The position numbers and the translations under genes were made by a program. From an uncultured Pelagibacteraceae bacterium (GTDB lineage: Bacteria; Pseudomonadota; Alphaproteobacteria; Pelagibacterales; Pelagibacteraceae): DNA of 63,805 nucleotides. The DNA lies in assembly GCA_902608385.1 (NCBI GenBank), contig CACLNT010000008.1, positions 1 to 63,805 on the forward strand. Direction: 5' to 3'. Shown in pieces: positions 36,620 to 45,742 of this stretch; position 1 is the stretch's first letter, and the number at the start of each line of letters is the position of its first letter. The notes under the pieces were generated by a model. That model saw nothing but the letters and a program-made list of their open reading frames with translations, made no database searches and was not told the DNA's origin.

Positions 36620-37603
36620 TTAACCTACAGATGTATTTAAATTATTAAATTTAATTTTATCCATAATATGATCAACTTTCTGAACATCTGCATCACGAAC
36701 GCACATATTTTCACTTAAATATCTTTTCCAAAAACTTGATCCGGTTTGACCGTGAAATAAACCAAGAGTATGTCTCATAATTTGATTTAATCTTGTTCCT
36801 TTTTTTGTTTCATCTTTTATATAAGGAAGTAATTGTTCAACAACCTCCTGTCGGCTAGGAACATTATCATTTTCAAAAATTTCTTTTTCAATATCAGAAA
36901 GAAAATATGGAGAGTGATAAACTGATCTTCCCAGCATAACACCATCTACTTTTTTTAAATGATCTTTGATTTGAATTGTAGAAGTTATTCCACCATTAAT
37001 AATAATTTCATCATTAGGAAAATTTTCTTTTAATTTATAAACTACATCGTACTTTAATGGTGGAATATTTAAATTTTGTTTTGGTGTAAATTTACCTAAA
37101 ATTGCTTTTCTTGCATGAATTATAAAAGTTTTCACTCCAGTTTTTTTTAATGTTTCTATAAATTTGTGTAAATTTTCATAATCTTCAACATCGTCATAGC
37201 CTATTCTTGTTTTAATAGTAATTGGTAATTTACACACTGATTGCATTTTACTTAAACAATCAGCAACTAGATTTGGTTCCTTCATTAAACAAGCACCAAA
37301 TTTATTTTTTTGCACTTTTTTGCTTGGGCAACCTAAGTTTAAATTAATTTCATCATACCCAAAATCTTCACCAGCCTTTGAAGCTTCGGATAAAAGTTTT
37401 GGAGATGACCCACCTATTTGAAGTGCAAGTGGTTTTTCATTAATATTAAATGATAAAAGTTTTTTTTTATCTCCTCTGCTAATTGCTTCAGAAACAATCA
37501 TTTCTGTATAAAAGAGAACATGCTTACTAATTAATCGCAAAAAAAACCTTTCATGCCGATCGGTGCAATCCATCATAGGAGCAACTGAAACTTTCCTATT
37601 CAT
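36620..37603 (-). CDS. dusA: tRNA-dihydrouridine synthase A
   Basis: 327 residues. This FMN-dependent TIM barrel starts VAPMMDCTDRHERFF, has the catalytic cysteine loop EINLNLGCPSKKVQ, and carries the DusA-specific IIHARKAILGKFTPKQN and MRHTLGLFHGQTG segments. It reduces U20/U20a in the tRNA D-loop. A 22-base gap separates it from rpoZ, and the two may be co-transcribed. Confidence 0.93.
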   Translation of the reverse strand: MNRKVSVAPMMDCTDRHERFFLRLISKHVLFYTEMIVSEAISRGDKKKLLSFNINEKPLALQIGGSSPKLLSEASKAGEDFGYDEINLNLGCPSKKVQKNKFGACLMKEPNLVADCLSKMQSVCKLPITIKTRIGYDDVEDYENLHKFIETLKKTGVKTFIIHARKAILGKFTPKQNLNIPPLKYDVVYKLKENFPNDEIIINGGITSTIQIKDHLKKVDGVMLGRSVYHSPYFLSDIEKEIFENDNVPSRQEVVEQLLPYIKDETKKGTRLNQIMRHTLGLFHGQTGSSFWKRYLSENMCVRDADVQKVDHIMDKIKFNNLNTSVG

Positions 37604-37625
37604 TACTATATTTTATATTATTTTT

Positions 37626-38162
37626 TTAGGTATTTGAAGATTCAGAATCTTCTTGATTTACTTCGTTAGATTTTTTTTCTGCATCTGATAACTCGTCCAA
37701 TGAAACAGCAGATTCTTCAGATTCTGTTGTTTGTTCATTATCAGATTCAACATTAGGTTCACTTGATGATTTAAGCTCATCAAGATCTTCTTTTGAAACT
37801 TGTATCTTTTCAGGATTTTTTCTAGCCCTTTTGGATGGCAATATAGGAGTTCCGCTTTTAGAAATTTCACCTTTGTATAAATCTGCAAAATTATCACCTA
37901 TTACTTCATCATCCTCTGATCCATCGTCAACTTGCTCAATATGTTTTCTTAATTTGTAAACTGCACTCTCTATTAAATCAGGAACTTTAACATTTTCTGA
38001 TGCAATCTCTCTTAATGAGATAACTGTATTTTTATCATTATCTCTATCTAAAGTTGGTTCGATTCCTGAATTTAACTGAGTTACTCTTTCTTTTGCTACT
38101 AAAACTAATTCGTAGGGACTTTCTACTTTATCTACACAATCTTCAACTGTAACTCTTGCCAT
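37626..38162 (-). CDS. rpoZ: RNA polymerase omega subunit with a long acidic C-terminal extension
   Basis: 178 residues. The first 85 or so match RpoZ: MARVTVEDCVDKVESPYELV, LVAKERVTQLNSG, and a KNTVISLREIASE block in place of KPTVIALREIA. The remaining 90 residues are very rich in Asp, Glu and Ser (for example DDGSEDDEV), look disordered, and contain one short basic patch (SKRARKNPEK). Typical omega subunits are 70-130 residues. Omega chaperones beta-prime assembly; the tail's role is unknown. Confidence 0.88.
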   Translation of the reverse strand: MARVTVEDCVDKVESPYELVLVAKERVTQLNSGIEPTLDRDNDKNTVISLREIASENVKVPDLIESAVYKLRKHIEQVDDGSEDDEVIGDNFADLYKGEISKSGTPILPSKRARKNPEKIQVSKEDLDELKSSSEPNVESDNEQTTESEESAVSLDELSDAEKKSNEVNQEDSESSNT

Positions 38163-38193
38163 GCGGGTTGTTTATATTGAGCCTTATTAAAAA

Positions 38194-39426
38194 TCAAGTT
38201 TTATTTTGTAATACGGGTTTGTAGTGTCCTTGAAAAATGAGAACTATGACTATCGAAATTGCTATATAAATTGAACAAAAAATAGCAATATTTTCTATTG
38301 AATATCCTAAATCAATTAATATTCCAAAAACTGCAGTAGCTAAAGCTGTAGAAAAAACCATAAAGGAACCCGTTAGAGCTTTAATGGATCCCAAATAATT
38401 TACACCATAAATTTCAGCCCAGAATGAAATCATTAAAACGTTTGTTAATCCATTTGAAATACCCATAAGACCCATAAAAACAAAAACTGTATAAGGATGA
38501 TCAAAAATTGCTAATACCACTAAACTAAATAATAAAGGAACATTTAAATATGGGAAAACTTTTCTACTGGTAAATTTATCAACCAAAAAACCTGAAAAAA
38601 ATAAAGTTACTACAGTAAGTATTGAGTAAACCATAAACGATTGTGCCATGGAAAATTTTCCCCAATCTTTAGATTCAATAATGAATGTTTGGTTAATAAC
38701 TATACCAGTAATTATAAATGAAGATGCAAGCATAGCTGGCAAAATAGAATAAAATTTAAAATCTCTTAGTACTTCTTTTCTTGTCCAGCTTTTGATCGAG
38801 TCGATAACTTTGTTGTCATTTTTTCCATTTTTATTTTCTCTGGAAAATATACTTATCTCTTTGACTGTAAGATATGTAAAGATTGGTAATAATAATATAA
38901 TTAAAAGTGAAAATCCTAGCCATAAATCTCTCCAGTATATAAATGTCAGAAGATAAACTATAATTATTGGTAGTAAAAATTCTCCAAAAGACATCCCTAC
39001 CCAAATGTAACTTAATGCTTTGCCTCTACTTTGGTTAAAAAATCTACTAGTAGCAACTGATGCAGTGTGAGCCATTAATCCTTGACCTGATAATCTTAAA
39101 AAAAATATACCCATAGCCAACAAAATTATTCCATTAACAAATGAAAAGAAAAGTGATGCAAGACTTAAAAAAATAACAACTAGTAAAGAATAATTAACTA
39201 ACTTTAAATCATCAATTTTTTTTCCAACCCATATTAACGCTAAACTGCTACATAAAGTAGCAATCCCATAAATAGATCCAAATTCTGCATTAGTAATATT
39301 TAACTCTTCCCTAATATCAGAATTGAATAAACCTATAAAAAAGCTCTGTCCTATGCTGGAAAAAAAAGTAAAAACAAAACCAAAAATTATTATTTTGAAA
39401 TTAGATCTAACTATATCTATAATCAT
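38194..39426 (-). CDS. Major facilitator superfamily transporter
   Basis: 410 residues with about 12 hydrophobic segments and the MFS A-like loop between helices 2 and 3 (WVGKKIDDLKL). Related to the oxalate/formate and monocarboxylate-type branch by general look, but the substrate cannot be assigned. Its start codon is only 3 bases from the divergent dehydrogenase gene, so each promoter must lie inside the neighbour's coding sequence. Confidence 0.85.
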   Translation of the reverse strand: MIIDIVRSNFKIIIFGFVFTFFSSIGQSFFIGLFNSDIREELNITNAEFGSIYGIATLCSSLALIWVGKKIDDLKLVNYSLLVVIFLSLASLFFSFVNGIILLAMGIFFLRLSGQGLMAHTASVATSRFFNQSRGKALSYIWVGMSFGEFLLPIIIVYLLTFIYWRDLWLGFSLLIILLLPIFTYLTVKEISIFSRENKNGKNDNKVIDSIKSWTRKEVLRDFKFYSILPAMLASSFIITGIVINQTFIIESKDWGKFSMAQSFMVYSILTVVTLFFSGFLVDKFTSRKVFPYLNVPLLFSLVVLAIFDHPYTVFVFMGLMGISNGLTNVLMISFWAEIYGVNYLGSIKALTGSFMVFSTALATAVFGILIDLGYSIENIAIFCSIYIAISIVIVLIFQGHYKPVLQNKT

Positions 39427-39429
39427 TTT

Positions 39430-40299
39430 ATGAGTTGCAAAGTTGCTTTTATAGGTCTTGGTGTCATGGGGTATCCAATGGCTGGATATATATCAAAAGC
39501 TGGACATAATGTAACTGTTTATAATCGAACAACAACAAAAGCAGATAAATGGCTTGGAGAATATAAAGGTGTAAAGGCAGAAACTCCTGCAAAAGCTTCT
39601 GATGGAGCTGATTTTGTTTTTACATGTGTTGGAAATGATAACGATTTAAAAGAAGTTACTTTTGGAGATAACGGAATTTTTAAAACAATAAAAAAAGGTG
39701 CTATCTACATTGATAACACAACCGCTTCAGCAACAATCGCACGAGAAATTTATGATTATTCAAAAAAAAATAGTTTTGGATTTTTAGATGCCCCTGTTTC
39801 TGGAGGACAGGCTGGAGCAGAAAATGGTGCACTAACTGTAATGATCGGTGGTGACCAAGATAGCTTTAATAAAGCTAAACATATTATCGATTGTTATAGC
39901 AAAAAAATGAAATTGCTTGGCAAAGCAGGAAATGGTCAGTTAGCTAAAATGGTAAATCAAATATGTATAGCTGGTCTTGTTCAAGGACTTTCTGAAGGGA
40001 TTAATTTTGGAATAAAAGCAGGATTAAATATGGAAGATGTAATTGAAGTTATATCGAAAGGTGCAGCTCAATCATGGCAAATGGATAATAGATATAAAAC
40101 AATGATTGATGATAAATTTGAATTTGGTTTTGCTGTTGATTGGATGAGAAAAGATTTAAAAATTGCATTAGAGGAAGCTAAAAAAAATAATTCATTGCTG
40201 CCAATTACAAAAATAGTAGATGAATACTATGGTGATGTTCAAAAATTAGGTGGTCAGAGATGGGATACATCAAGTCTTATCAAAAGACTTAGAAAGTAA
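39430..40299 (+). CDS. 3-hydroxyisobutyrate dehydrogenase family oxidoreductase
   Basis: 289 residues, beta-hydroxyacid dehydrogenase family. It has the Rossmann fingerprint FIGLGVMGYPMAGYI, the substrate loop FLDAPVSGGQAGAENGALT, the catalytic lysine segment GQLAKMVNQI and the C-terminal MRKDLKIALEEA. Members reduce or oxidise 3-hydroxyisobutyrate, tartronate semialdehyde or succinic semialdehyde, and the sequence does not decide among them. The PNPOx-like gene follows after 6 bases. Confidence 0.87.
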   Translation: MSCKVAFIGLGVMGYPMAGYISKAGHNVTVYNRTTTKADKWLGEYKGVKAETPAKASDGADFVFTCVGNDNDLKEVTFGDNGIFKTIKKGAIYIDNTTASATIAREIYDYSKKNSFGFLDAPVSGGQAGAENGALTVMIGGDQDSFNKAKHIIDCYSKKMKLLGKAGNGQLAKMVNQICIAGLVQGLSEGINFGIKAGLNMEDVIEVISKGAAQSWQMDNRYKTMIDDKFEFGFAVDWMRKDLKIALEEAKKNNSLLPITKIVDEYYGDVQKLGGQRWDTSSLIKRLRK

Positions 40300-40305
40300 T
40301 TAAGT

Positions 40306-40905
40306 ATGCAACCAGCATACTATGAAGATTTTAAAGAAATTAAAAAAAAAATCTGGTCAATGTTAGATGACGCTGTAACTAACAGAAGTTCTCAATTTAG
40401 AATTCCAGTTTTTGTTTGTGGAGGTCAAAAAGATTTCGATGGAAGAATTGTAGTTCTTAGAAAATCTAATCAATCAAATAATCTTCTTCAATTTCATAGC
40501 GATATTAGATCAGAGAAAATAACTAAATTAAAAAATAATAAAAATGCTTCTATGCTTTTTTATGACAAGGTAGAAAAAATCCAAGTAAGACTAAAAGTTG
40601 AATGTACAGTTCATCATAACAATGAAATAACAAAAGAGTCTTGGTCAAAAACAGGTCATATTAGTAGAAAATGTTATTTAGTTGATGGGGGACCTGGAAC
40701 TGAGTCACCTACTCCAACTTCTGGATTAAAATCTGAGTTAGATAATTTTGAATTTACAATGGAGCAAAGTGAAGAAGGTTATAAAAACTTTACTGTAATT
40801 CAGTGCAAAATAAGAAATATTGAGTGGCTTTATTTGGCAGCCAAAGGCCACAGAAGAGCTAGATTTGATTTAACAAGCAATAAAGAATATTGGCTAGTTC
40901 CTTAA
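40306..40905 (+). CDS. Pyridoxamine 5'-phosphate oxidase-like FMN-binding protein
   Basis: 199 residues with the split-barrel flavin-binding fold of the PNPOx-like family: FQFHSDIRSEKI-type phosphate-binding segment (LQFHSDIRSEKITKL), NASMLFYDKVEKIQVRLK strand pair, and a C-terminal RRARFDL block. The homology is to the Alr4036-type subgroup rather than to true PdxH, whose C-terminal RLHDR motif is missing. Function is uncertain; it may oxidise or reduce a small molecule. Confidence 0.75.
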   Translation: MQPAYYEDFKEIKKKIWSMLDDAVTNRSSQFRIPVFVCGGQKDFDGRIVVLRKSNQSNNLLQFHSDIRSEKITKLKNNKNASMLFYDKVEKIQVRLKVECTVHHNNEITKESWSKTGHISRKCYLVDGGPGTESPTPTSGLKSELDNFEFTMEQSEEGYKNFTVIQCKIRNIEWLYLAAKGHRRARFDLTSNKEYWLVP

Positions 40906-40923
40906 AGATTTATTTCATTAAAT

Positions 40924-41715
40924 TTATTTAATTGTAATTCTGTGCATTACTCTTTTTCCCTTAAAAGGAGTAGCCTGATGTAGCATTGATCTATTATCCC
41001 AAATTGCAAGCTGGTTTTTTTCCCATTCCAAAGAATATTGAAATTTTTTTTTTATTTGATGATTAAATAAATATTTTTCTAACTTTTTTTTTCTAATTAG
41101 ATTAGAATTAAATCCAACAAAGTGGCCTGGGCTGCAGTAAATTGTATGTTTAGAGTTAATTTTTCTAATAATATTATGTCTAGATTTTAATTCTTTATTT
41201 ATTTTTCCTTTTTCTTTAACTCTTTCTTTGGTTGTAATTGAAATAGGACCTTCGGAAGAATAATTGCCTTTATATTTTTTTAATTTATTTTTAATAGATT
41301 TAGGAAGAGATTTATAAGCTAAATACTGAGAGCAAAATTCAGTATTAGCCTTACCTTTTTTTGGAACTAATTTTGATAAAAGCATAGTAAATCTTGGAGG
41401 TTTTTTTGTATAAATAGAGTCCGTATGAAATTGTTCACCAAAACTTGGTCCCTTATCTGATAATTTTCTTTGAACAACTGTAATTTTTGGATATTTTTTA
41501 TTTAATCCTCTTAATCTTGGATAATTAGCAAGTTGGCCAAAGCTTTTGGCAAATTTAATATACGATTTTGAATTTAATTTTTGTTTTCTAAAATATAACA
41601 TTCCATATTTTTGAAGAGCAGATTTAATTTTCTTTAAATCATTTTTGTTTATTTTCTTTATGTTGCAAAAAATTTCTGCACCAATGTCATATTTGCCTGG
41701 AATAATTTTAAACAT
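40924..41715 (-). CDS. TauD/TfdA family 2-oxoglutarate-dependent dioxygenase
   Basis: 263 residues. The iron ligands are visible as FHTDS (His-x-Asp) and the distal histidine in DNRSMLHQATPF, followed by the 2-oxoglutarate-binding arginine near the C-terminus (KRVMHRITI). Taurine, sulfonate, phosphonate and betaine-type substrates occur in this family; none can be chosen here. The protein is unusually lysine-rich. Its stop is 18 bases from the convergent PNPOx-like gene. Confidence 0.83.
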   Translation of the reverse strand: MFKIIPGKYDIGAEIFCNIKKINKNDLKKIKSALQKYGMLYFRKQKLNSKSYIKFAKSFGQLANYPRLRGLNKKYPKITVVQRKLSDKGPSFGEQFHTDSIYTKKPPRFTMLLSKLVPKKGKANTEFCSQYLAYKSLPKSIKNKLKKYKGNYSSEGPISITTKERVKEKGKINKELKSRHNIIRKINSKHTIYCSPGHFVGFNSNLIRKKKLEKYLFNHQIKKKFQYSLEWEKNQLAIWDNRSMLHQATPFKGKRVMHRITIK

Positions 41716-41718
41716 TTT

Positions 41719-42231
41719 TTATTTTATTGATTCAGAATATTTTTTCCAGTTTTCTTGATAGCGTATTGCATTTTCTTTAATTGCATTCGCTTCATCATCT
41801 GTAATCTTTCTAATAACCCTTCCAGGTGAACCAACTACAAGTGAGTTGTCAGGAATTTCTTTATTTTCAGTTATTAAAGATTTTGCACCTATGATGCAAT
41901 TTTTTCCAATCTTAGCATTGTTTAAAATTACTGCTCCTATTCCAATTAAGCTATTGTCTCCAATTGAGCAGCCATGAAGCATAACCAAATGTCCGACTGT
42001 TACATTTTTCCCAACTTTTAGAGGATATCCTGGATCAGTATGAAGTACACTTCCGTCTTGGACATTAGAACCTTCTCCAACACAAATATTCTCAATATCT
42101 CCTCTTAAAGTTGCATTAAACCAAATACTTGTATTTTTTTCTAATGTAACGTCTCCTATTATCGTTGCATTAGGTGCAACCCAATTTTCGCCTGAATTTT
42201 TTGTTTTTTTATCTTTCAAATCATAAAACAT
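41719..42231 (-). CDS. Gamma-carbonic anhydrase family hexapeptide-repeat protein
   Basis: 170 residues folding as a left-handed beta-helix: VAPNATIIGDVTL, SIWFNATLRGDIE, NVQDGSVLHTDPGYPL, VTVGHLVMLHGCSIG and GIGAVILNNAKIG. The zinc-binding histidines (H in VLHTD, GHLVMLH) match gamma-class or YrdA/PaaY-like proteins. Carbonic anhydrase activity is plausible but many relatives have other or no proven function. It is operonic with the TauD-type gene and divergent (21 bases) from the thioredoxin-like gene. Confidence 0.87.
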   Translation of the reverse strand: MFYDLKDKKTKNSGENWVAPNATIIGDVTLEKNTSIWFNATLRGDIENICVGEGSNVQDGSVLHTDPGYPLKVGKNVTVGHLVMLHGCSIGDNSLIGIGAVILNNAKIGKNCIIGAKSLITENKEIPDNSLVVGSPGRVIRKITDDEANAIKENAIRYQENWKKYSESIK

Positions 42232-42252
42232 AATTTATATAATATTTTTATC

Positions 42253-42807
42253 ATGGCACTTACAAAAACACCAATATGTGATTTTGGTAAGAAAGCAGAA
42301 AACTTTCAACTAAAATCAACTGAAAATAAAATAATTTCTCTAAATGATGTAAAGGGAGAAAAAGGAACCTTGATAATGTTTATTTGTAATCATTGCCCTT
42401 ATGTTAAAGCAGTTATTGAAGATATTGTTAACGATTGCAAAACTTTAGATAAAGAAGGAATAAAATCTGTTGCTATAATGTCAAACGATACAAAAAATTA
42501 CCCTGAAGATTCTTTTGAAAATATGAATGAATTTCATAAAAATAATCATTTCAATTTTTCATATTTAATTGATGAAACACAGGAAATTGCAAAAAAATAT
42601 GATGCTGTGTGTACTCCTGATTTTTTTGGGTACAATAGCAACTTAGAATTACAGTACAGAGGGAGAATAAGAGAGCTTAAAGATTTAAAACCAGTTAGAA
42701 GTGGTGAGAGCGATTTGTTAAAAGCAATGAAACTTGTTGCACAAACTGGTAAAGGTCCAGAAAATCAAATTCCAAGTATGGGATGTAGTATTAAGTGGTT
42801 TAAATAA
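42253..42807 (+). CDS. Thioredoxin/peroxiredoxin-like protein
   Basis: 184 residues of the AhpC/TSA-thioredoxin fold. The active-site region reads FICNHCPYVKAV, with a CNHC motif; this FICNHCP pattern defines a widespread bacterial subfamily of unproven role. A later pair, VCTPDFFGYN, carries the conserved cis-Pro-like loop. There is no signal peptide, so it is cytoplasmic. A glycosyltransferase follows within 4 bases. Confidence 0.82.
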   Translation: MALTKTPICDFGKKAENFQLKSTENKIISLNDVKGEKGTLIMFICNHCPYVKAVIEDIVNDCKTLDKEGIKSVAIMSNDTKNYPEDSFENMNEFHKNNHFNFSYLIDETQEIAKKYDAVCTPDFFGYNSNLELQYRGRIRELKDLKPVRSGESDLLKAMKLVAQTGKGPENQIPSMGCSIKWFK

Positions 42808-42810
42808 TAA

Positions 42811-43893
42811 ATGTATTTAATTGTAACAAGATCTTTCCCACCTGAAATAGGTGGAATGCAAAGTTTAATGTGGGGACTAACCTGCTCTTTAGCAAAATAT
42901 AATTTGGTAAAAGTTTTTGCTGACCATCATGAAAAATATAAAGATCATGATGAAAAAGTATCTTTTTCTATTGATAGAGTTGGAGGAGTAAAGATTTTAA
43001 GAAAACACAGAAAAGCCTACCTGATAAATGAATTTATAAAAAATAACAAAAATATTAATTGTGTTATTGCAGATCATTGGAAGAGTTTAGAGCTAATTAA
43101 AACAAATAAAAAAAAAATCTGTCTAATTCACTCAAAAGAAATTAATTATAAAAAAGATTCTTTTAGAAATAGAAGAATTTTAAAAGCTTTCAATAATATC
43201 GATCAAGTAGTTGCTAATTCCCAATTTACAAAAAATCTTGCTATAGAAATTGGTATAGATGAAAACAAAATCACTGTTATTAACCCTGGTGTATTTCCAT
43301 CTAAAAATTTAGATAATTCATCAATTAAAGAAGCAGAAAAATTACTGAAAAATAAAAATCCAAGGTTAATTACTGTTTCAAGATTGGATAAACGAAAAAA
43401 TCATGAAAAAGTAATAATGGCATTAAGAAATCTTAAACAAATATACCCAAATATTGTCTACACTTGCATAGGTTATGGCGATGAGGAAGAAAATTTAAAA
43501 AAACTTACAAAAGAATTAAAGTTAAATGAGCAGGTCTTATTTTTAAAAAATATTAACCAAGATTTAAAAAACTCTTTAGTTTCTAAGTCAAACCTTTTTG
43601 TAATGCCATCAATAATACACAAAAATTCAGTTGAAGGGTTTGGTATTGCTTATGTTGAGGCTGCACAATGTGGAGTTCCATCAATTGGTGGAAAGGATGG
43701 TGGTGCTTCAGATGCAATCCAAAACAATGAAACAGGAATTATTTGTGATGGTAATAATTTAGAAGAAATTTATTCTAGTATAGATTTAATTTTAAAAAAT
43801 AATTCATATTTGGAAATGGGTAAAAAGGCTAAAGATTACTCAACTAAATTTGAATGGGATAATATAGTTAAAGAATACTTGAAAATTTTGTGA
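42811..43893 (+). CDS. Glycosyltransferase family 4 protein
   Basis: 360 residues, GT-B fold. N-terminal RSFPPEIGGMQSLMWGL is typical of GT4 acceptors, and the C-terminal half has TVSRLDKRKNHEKVI and the nucleotide-sugar EGFGIAYVEAAQCGVPSIG motif with the ExFxxxxxE pattern. It probably adds a sugar to a surface polysaccharide or lipid. It precedes a small membrane-protein gene. Confidence 0.88.
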   Translation: MYLIVTRSFPPEIGGMQSLMWGLTCSLAKYNLVKVFADHHEKYKDHDEKVSFSIDRVGGVKILRKHRKAYLINEFIKNNKNINCVIADHWKSLELIKTNKKKICLIHSKEINYKKDSFRNRRILKAFNNIDQVVANSQFTKNLAIEIGIDENKITVINPGVFPSKNLDNSSIKEAEKLLKNKNPRLITVSRLDKRKNHEKVIMALRNLKQIYPNIVYTCIGYGDEEENLKKLTKELKLNEQVLFLKNINQDLKNSLVSKSNLFVMPSIIHKNSVEGFGIAYVEAAQCGVPSIGGKDGGASDAIQNNETGIICDGNNLEEIYSSIDLILKNNSYLEMGKKAKDYSTKFEWDNIVKEYLKIL

Positions 43894-43905
43894 TAAGATA
43901 AAATT

Positions 43906-44325
43906 ATGATCGAAAAATTTAATGGAATTTTTTATTTAATCGTTTTCATAATCCATTTTTTAGGTTTTGGAATTTATGCTTATAAAATGATTATTGATAA
44001 CGAAAAATTTAGAGCAAAATTTGAAATAGACGAAACAGCAACAGTAATAATGCGAATGATAGGTGCTTCGTTTCTTGGAGTATTATTAATGGCTCTTTAC
44101 ATTATGTTCATTAGACCCGGAGGAGTAGAGGGTACTTGGGGATTTTTTAATTTAGTTTTTGTTCAAAATCTTTGTATCTTCATTGTAAATACTTACTCAA
44201 TTAAAATTAATAAGACAGGAATAAAAGAGGGAACTAATCATAATGAAGGGGTTATTGCACCACTAGTTTTTACAATTTTAAGCGCTATTCTTTGTTACGG
44301 TTTAGCAGACAAAATATATTCTTAA
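43906..44325 (+). CDS. Unrecognised four-helix membrane protein
   Basis: 139 residues with four hydrophobic segments (about 8-27, 50-70, 80-98 and 117-134), separated by short polar loops. The N-terminus is inside by the positive-inside rule (YKMIIDNEKFRAK follows helix 1). I do not recognise the family. It begins 12 bases after the glycosyltransferase and so could be part of that unit. Confidence 0.7.
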   Translation: MIEKFNGIFYLIVFIIHFLGFGIYAYKMIIDNEKFRAKFEIDETATVIMRMIGASFLGVLLMALYIMFIRPGGVEGTWGFFNLVFVQNLCIFIVNTYSIKINKTGIKEGTNHNEGVIAPLVFTILSAILCYGLADKIYS

Positions 44326-44363
44326 TTATTTTTATTAAGAAAATTAAATAAGGATGTAATAGG

Positions 44364-44759
44364 ATGCCCAAAAAAGTTCTTCGACCCAAGAACCTTGAAT
44401 TTCAACCACGCCCAACATTTCCATATTCACCTGGTGCTCGTGGTGGCAATATGGTGTTTACTGCTGGACAAGTAGCCTGGGACAAGACAGGTAACTTGAT
44501 TGGCATAAATGATGTTCGAGCGCAAACTGTCCAGACATTAACGAATGTGGAAGCGGTACTAAAAGAAGGAGGTGCAGAATTAAGTGACGTTGTTAAGTGT
44601 AATGTGTACCTTAAAGATATGAAAGACTTTCAAATTATGAATGAAGAGTTCGCAAAACTCTTTCCTGACAACCCTCCAGCTCGAACTACGGTACAGGCAC
44701 CAATGGCTGATCCTGATATGTTAGTTGAGATAGAAGCAATAGCTCATGTAGGAAAATAA
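44364..44759 (+). CDS. RidA family enamine/imine deaminase with atypical codon use
   Basis: 131 residues, YjgF/YER057c/UK114 family. It shows FTAGQVAWDKTGNL, VYLKDMKDFQIMNEEFAKLF, and the arginine segment PPARTTVQAPM that binds the carboxylate of the substrate. It hydrolyses reactive enamines from PLP enzymes or has a related role. All five arginines use CGN codons and GC is clearly above its neighbours, where AGA dominates. That points to recent transfer into this genome. A weak Shine-Dalgarno (AAGGA) precedes it at 44350. Confidence 0.9.
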   Translation: MPKKVLRPKNLEFQPRPTFPYSPGARGGNMVFTAGQVAWDKTGNLIGINDVRAQTVQTLTNVEAVLKEGGAELSDVVKCNVYLKDMKDFQIMNEEFAKLFPDNPPARTTVQAPMADPDMLVEIEAIAHVGK

Positions 44760-44768
44760 TTAATAAAT

Positions 44769-45710
44769 CTAAATTAAAAGATTAGTAAGTTTTTCGAATA
44801 CTTTTTGTGCAGTAAGTTTTGATAAATCTGTAACCTGAATTGCTTTAAAATTTTCTCTTTCAATACTAACTTTATAAGCTGTGGTATGAGATCCAAATAA
44901 AGTTAATCCTTTTGAATTTAAATGTGCAGCCATATGAGCTGGGCCTGTATCGTTAGCTATTACAAAAGAACTTTCTTTTATTAAAGAAGATAGTTGAGAA
45001 ATATCTAGCGCTTTTCCATTATCTAATATGCATAAGGCATTAATCTCTTTTGAATCTGCAATTTCATTTGGACCAGGAGCAACCACAACTTTATACTCGT
45101 TATTATAATGATTTTTTATTTTTTCAATTATTTCATTATAGTAAGGCCATTTTTTTTGAGTAAGATGAGGTGAGCAGAATGGGAATAAAACAATAGATTT
45201 TTCTAATTTATATTCTGATTTTATTTTAGAAATATCAGTGCAGCTCCATGAAAAATCAGGAAGCATTGTATGTTTGGTGTTTATTCCTGAAGTTTGCATT
45301 TGATGATTAAATCTCTCTAAAACAGATTTTTTATCAAATTCTTCTTTTGTTTTATCATTAGGCAATGTTGTTTCAGAAGATGACCAAACATTTAAGTTTG
45401 AATTTGGAAATAATATTCTTTTATAAAAATTAGTTCTAGAAGAGTTTTGTAGATCATAAACTTTAGAAATTTTTAGTTTTTTTATTTTTCTCATTAAAGA
45501 ATAAAGATAAATCAAATTAAATTTTGGCAATCGTTTATCTAAAATAACATCATGTATAAATGGATTCTTTTTAAAAAGGTCAAAGTAAGGGTTTGTAGTC
45601 AATAAATGGATTTGATCATTTTTGTGATGCTCAGATATATCTTGAATTGCCCCACTTGCTTGAGCTATATCTCCTAATGAGCCGTGTTTAATAATTAAAA
45701 TATTGGACAT
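44769..45710 (-). CDS. Glycosyltransferase family 9 (heptosyltransferase-like)
   Basis: 313 residues. The N-terminal LIIKHGSLGDIAQASGAI and C-terminal FVIANDTGPAHMAAHLNSKGLTLFG motifs define GT9, which adds heptose or related sugars from nucleotide-sugar donors to the LPS core. The DxGxxH-type segment NDTGPAH is intact. It faces a gene of the DUF6165 type, 32 bases away. Confidence 0.88.
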   Translation of the reverse strand: MSNILIIKHGSLGDIAQASGAIQDISEHHKNDQIHLLTTNPYFDLFKKNPFIHDVILDKRLPKFNLIYLYSLMRKIKKLKISKVYDLQNSSRTNFYKRILFPNSNLNVWSSSETTLPNDKTKEEFDKKSVLERFNHQMQTSGINTKHTMLPDFSWSCTDISKIKSEYKLEKSIVLFPFCSPHLTQKKWPYYNEIIEKIKNHYNNEYKVVVAPGPNEIADSKEINALCILDNGKALDISQLSSLIKESSFVIANDTGPAHMAAHLNSKGLTLFGSHTTAYKVSIERENFKAIQVTDLSKLTAQKVFEKLTNLLI

Positions 45711-45742
45711 ATTTTTAACAACTTAACATACTATTAAATTTT

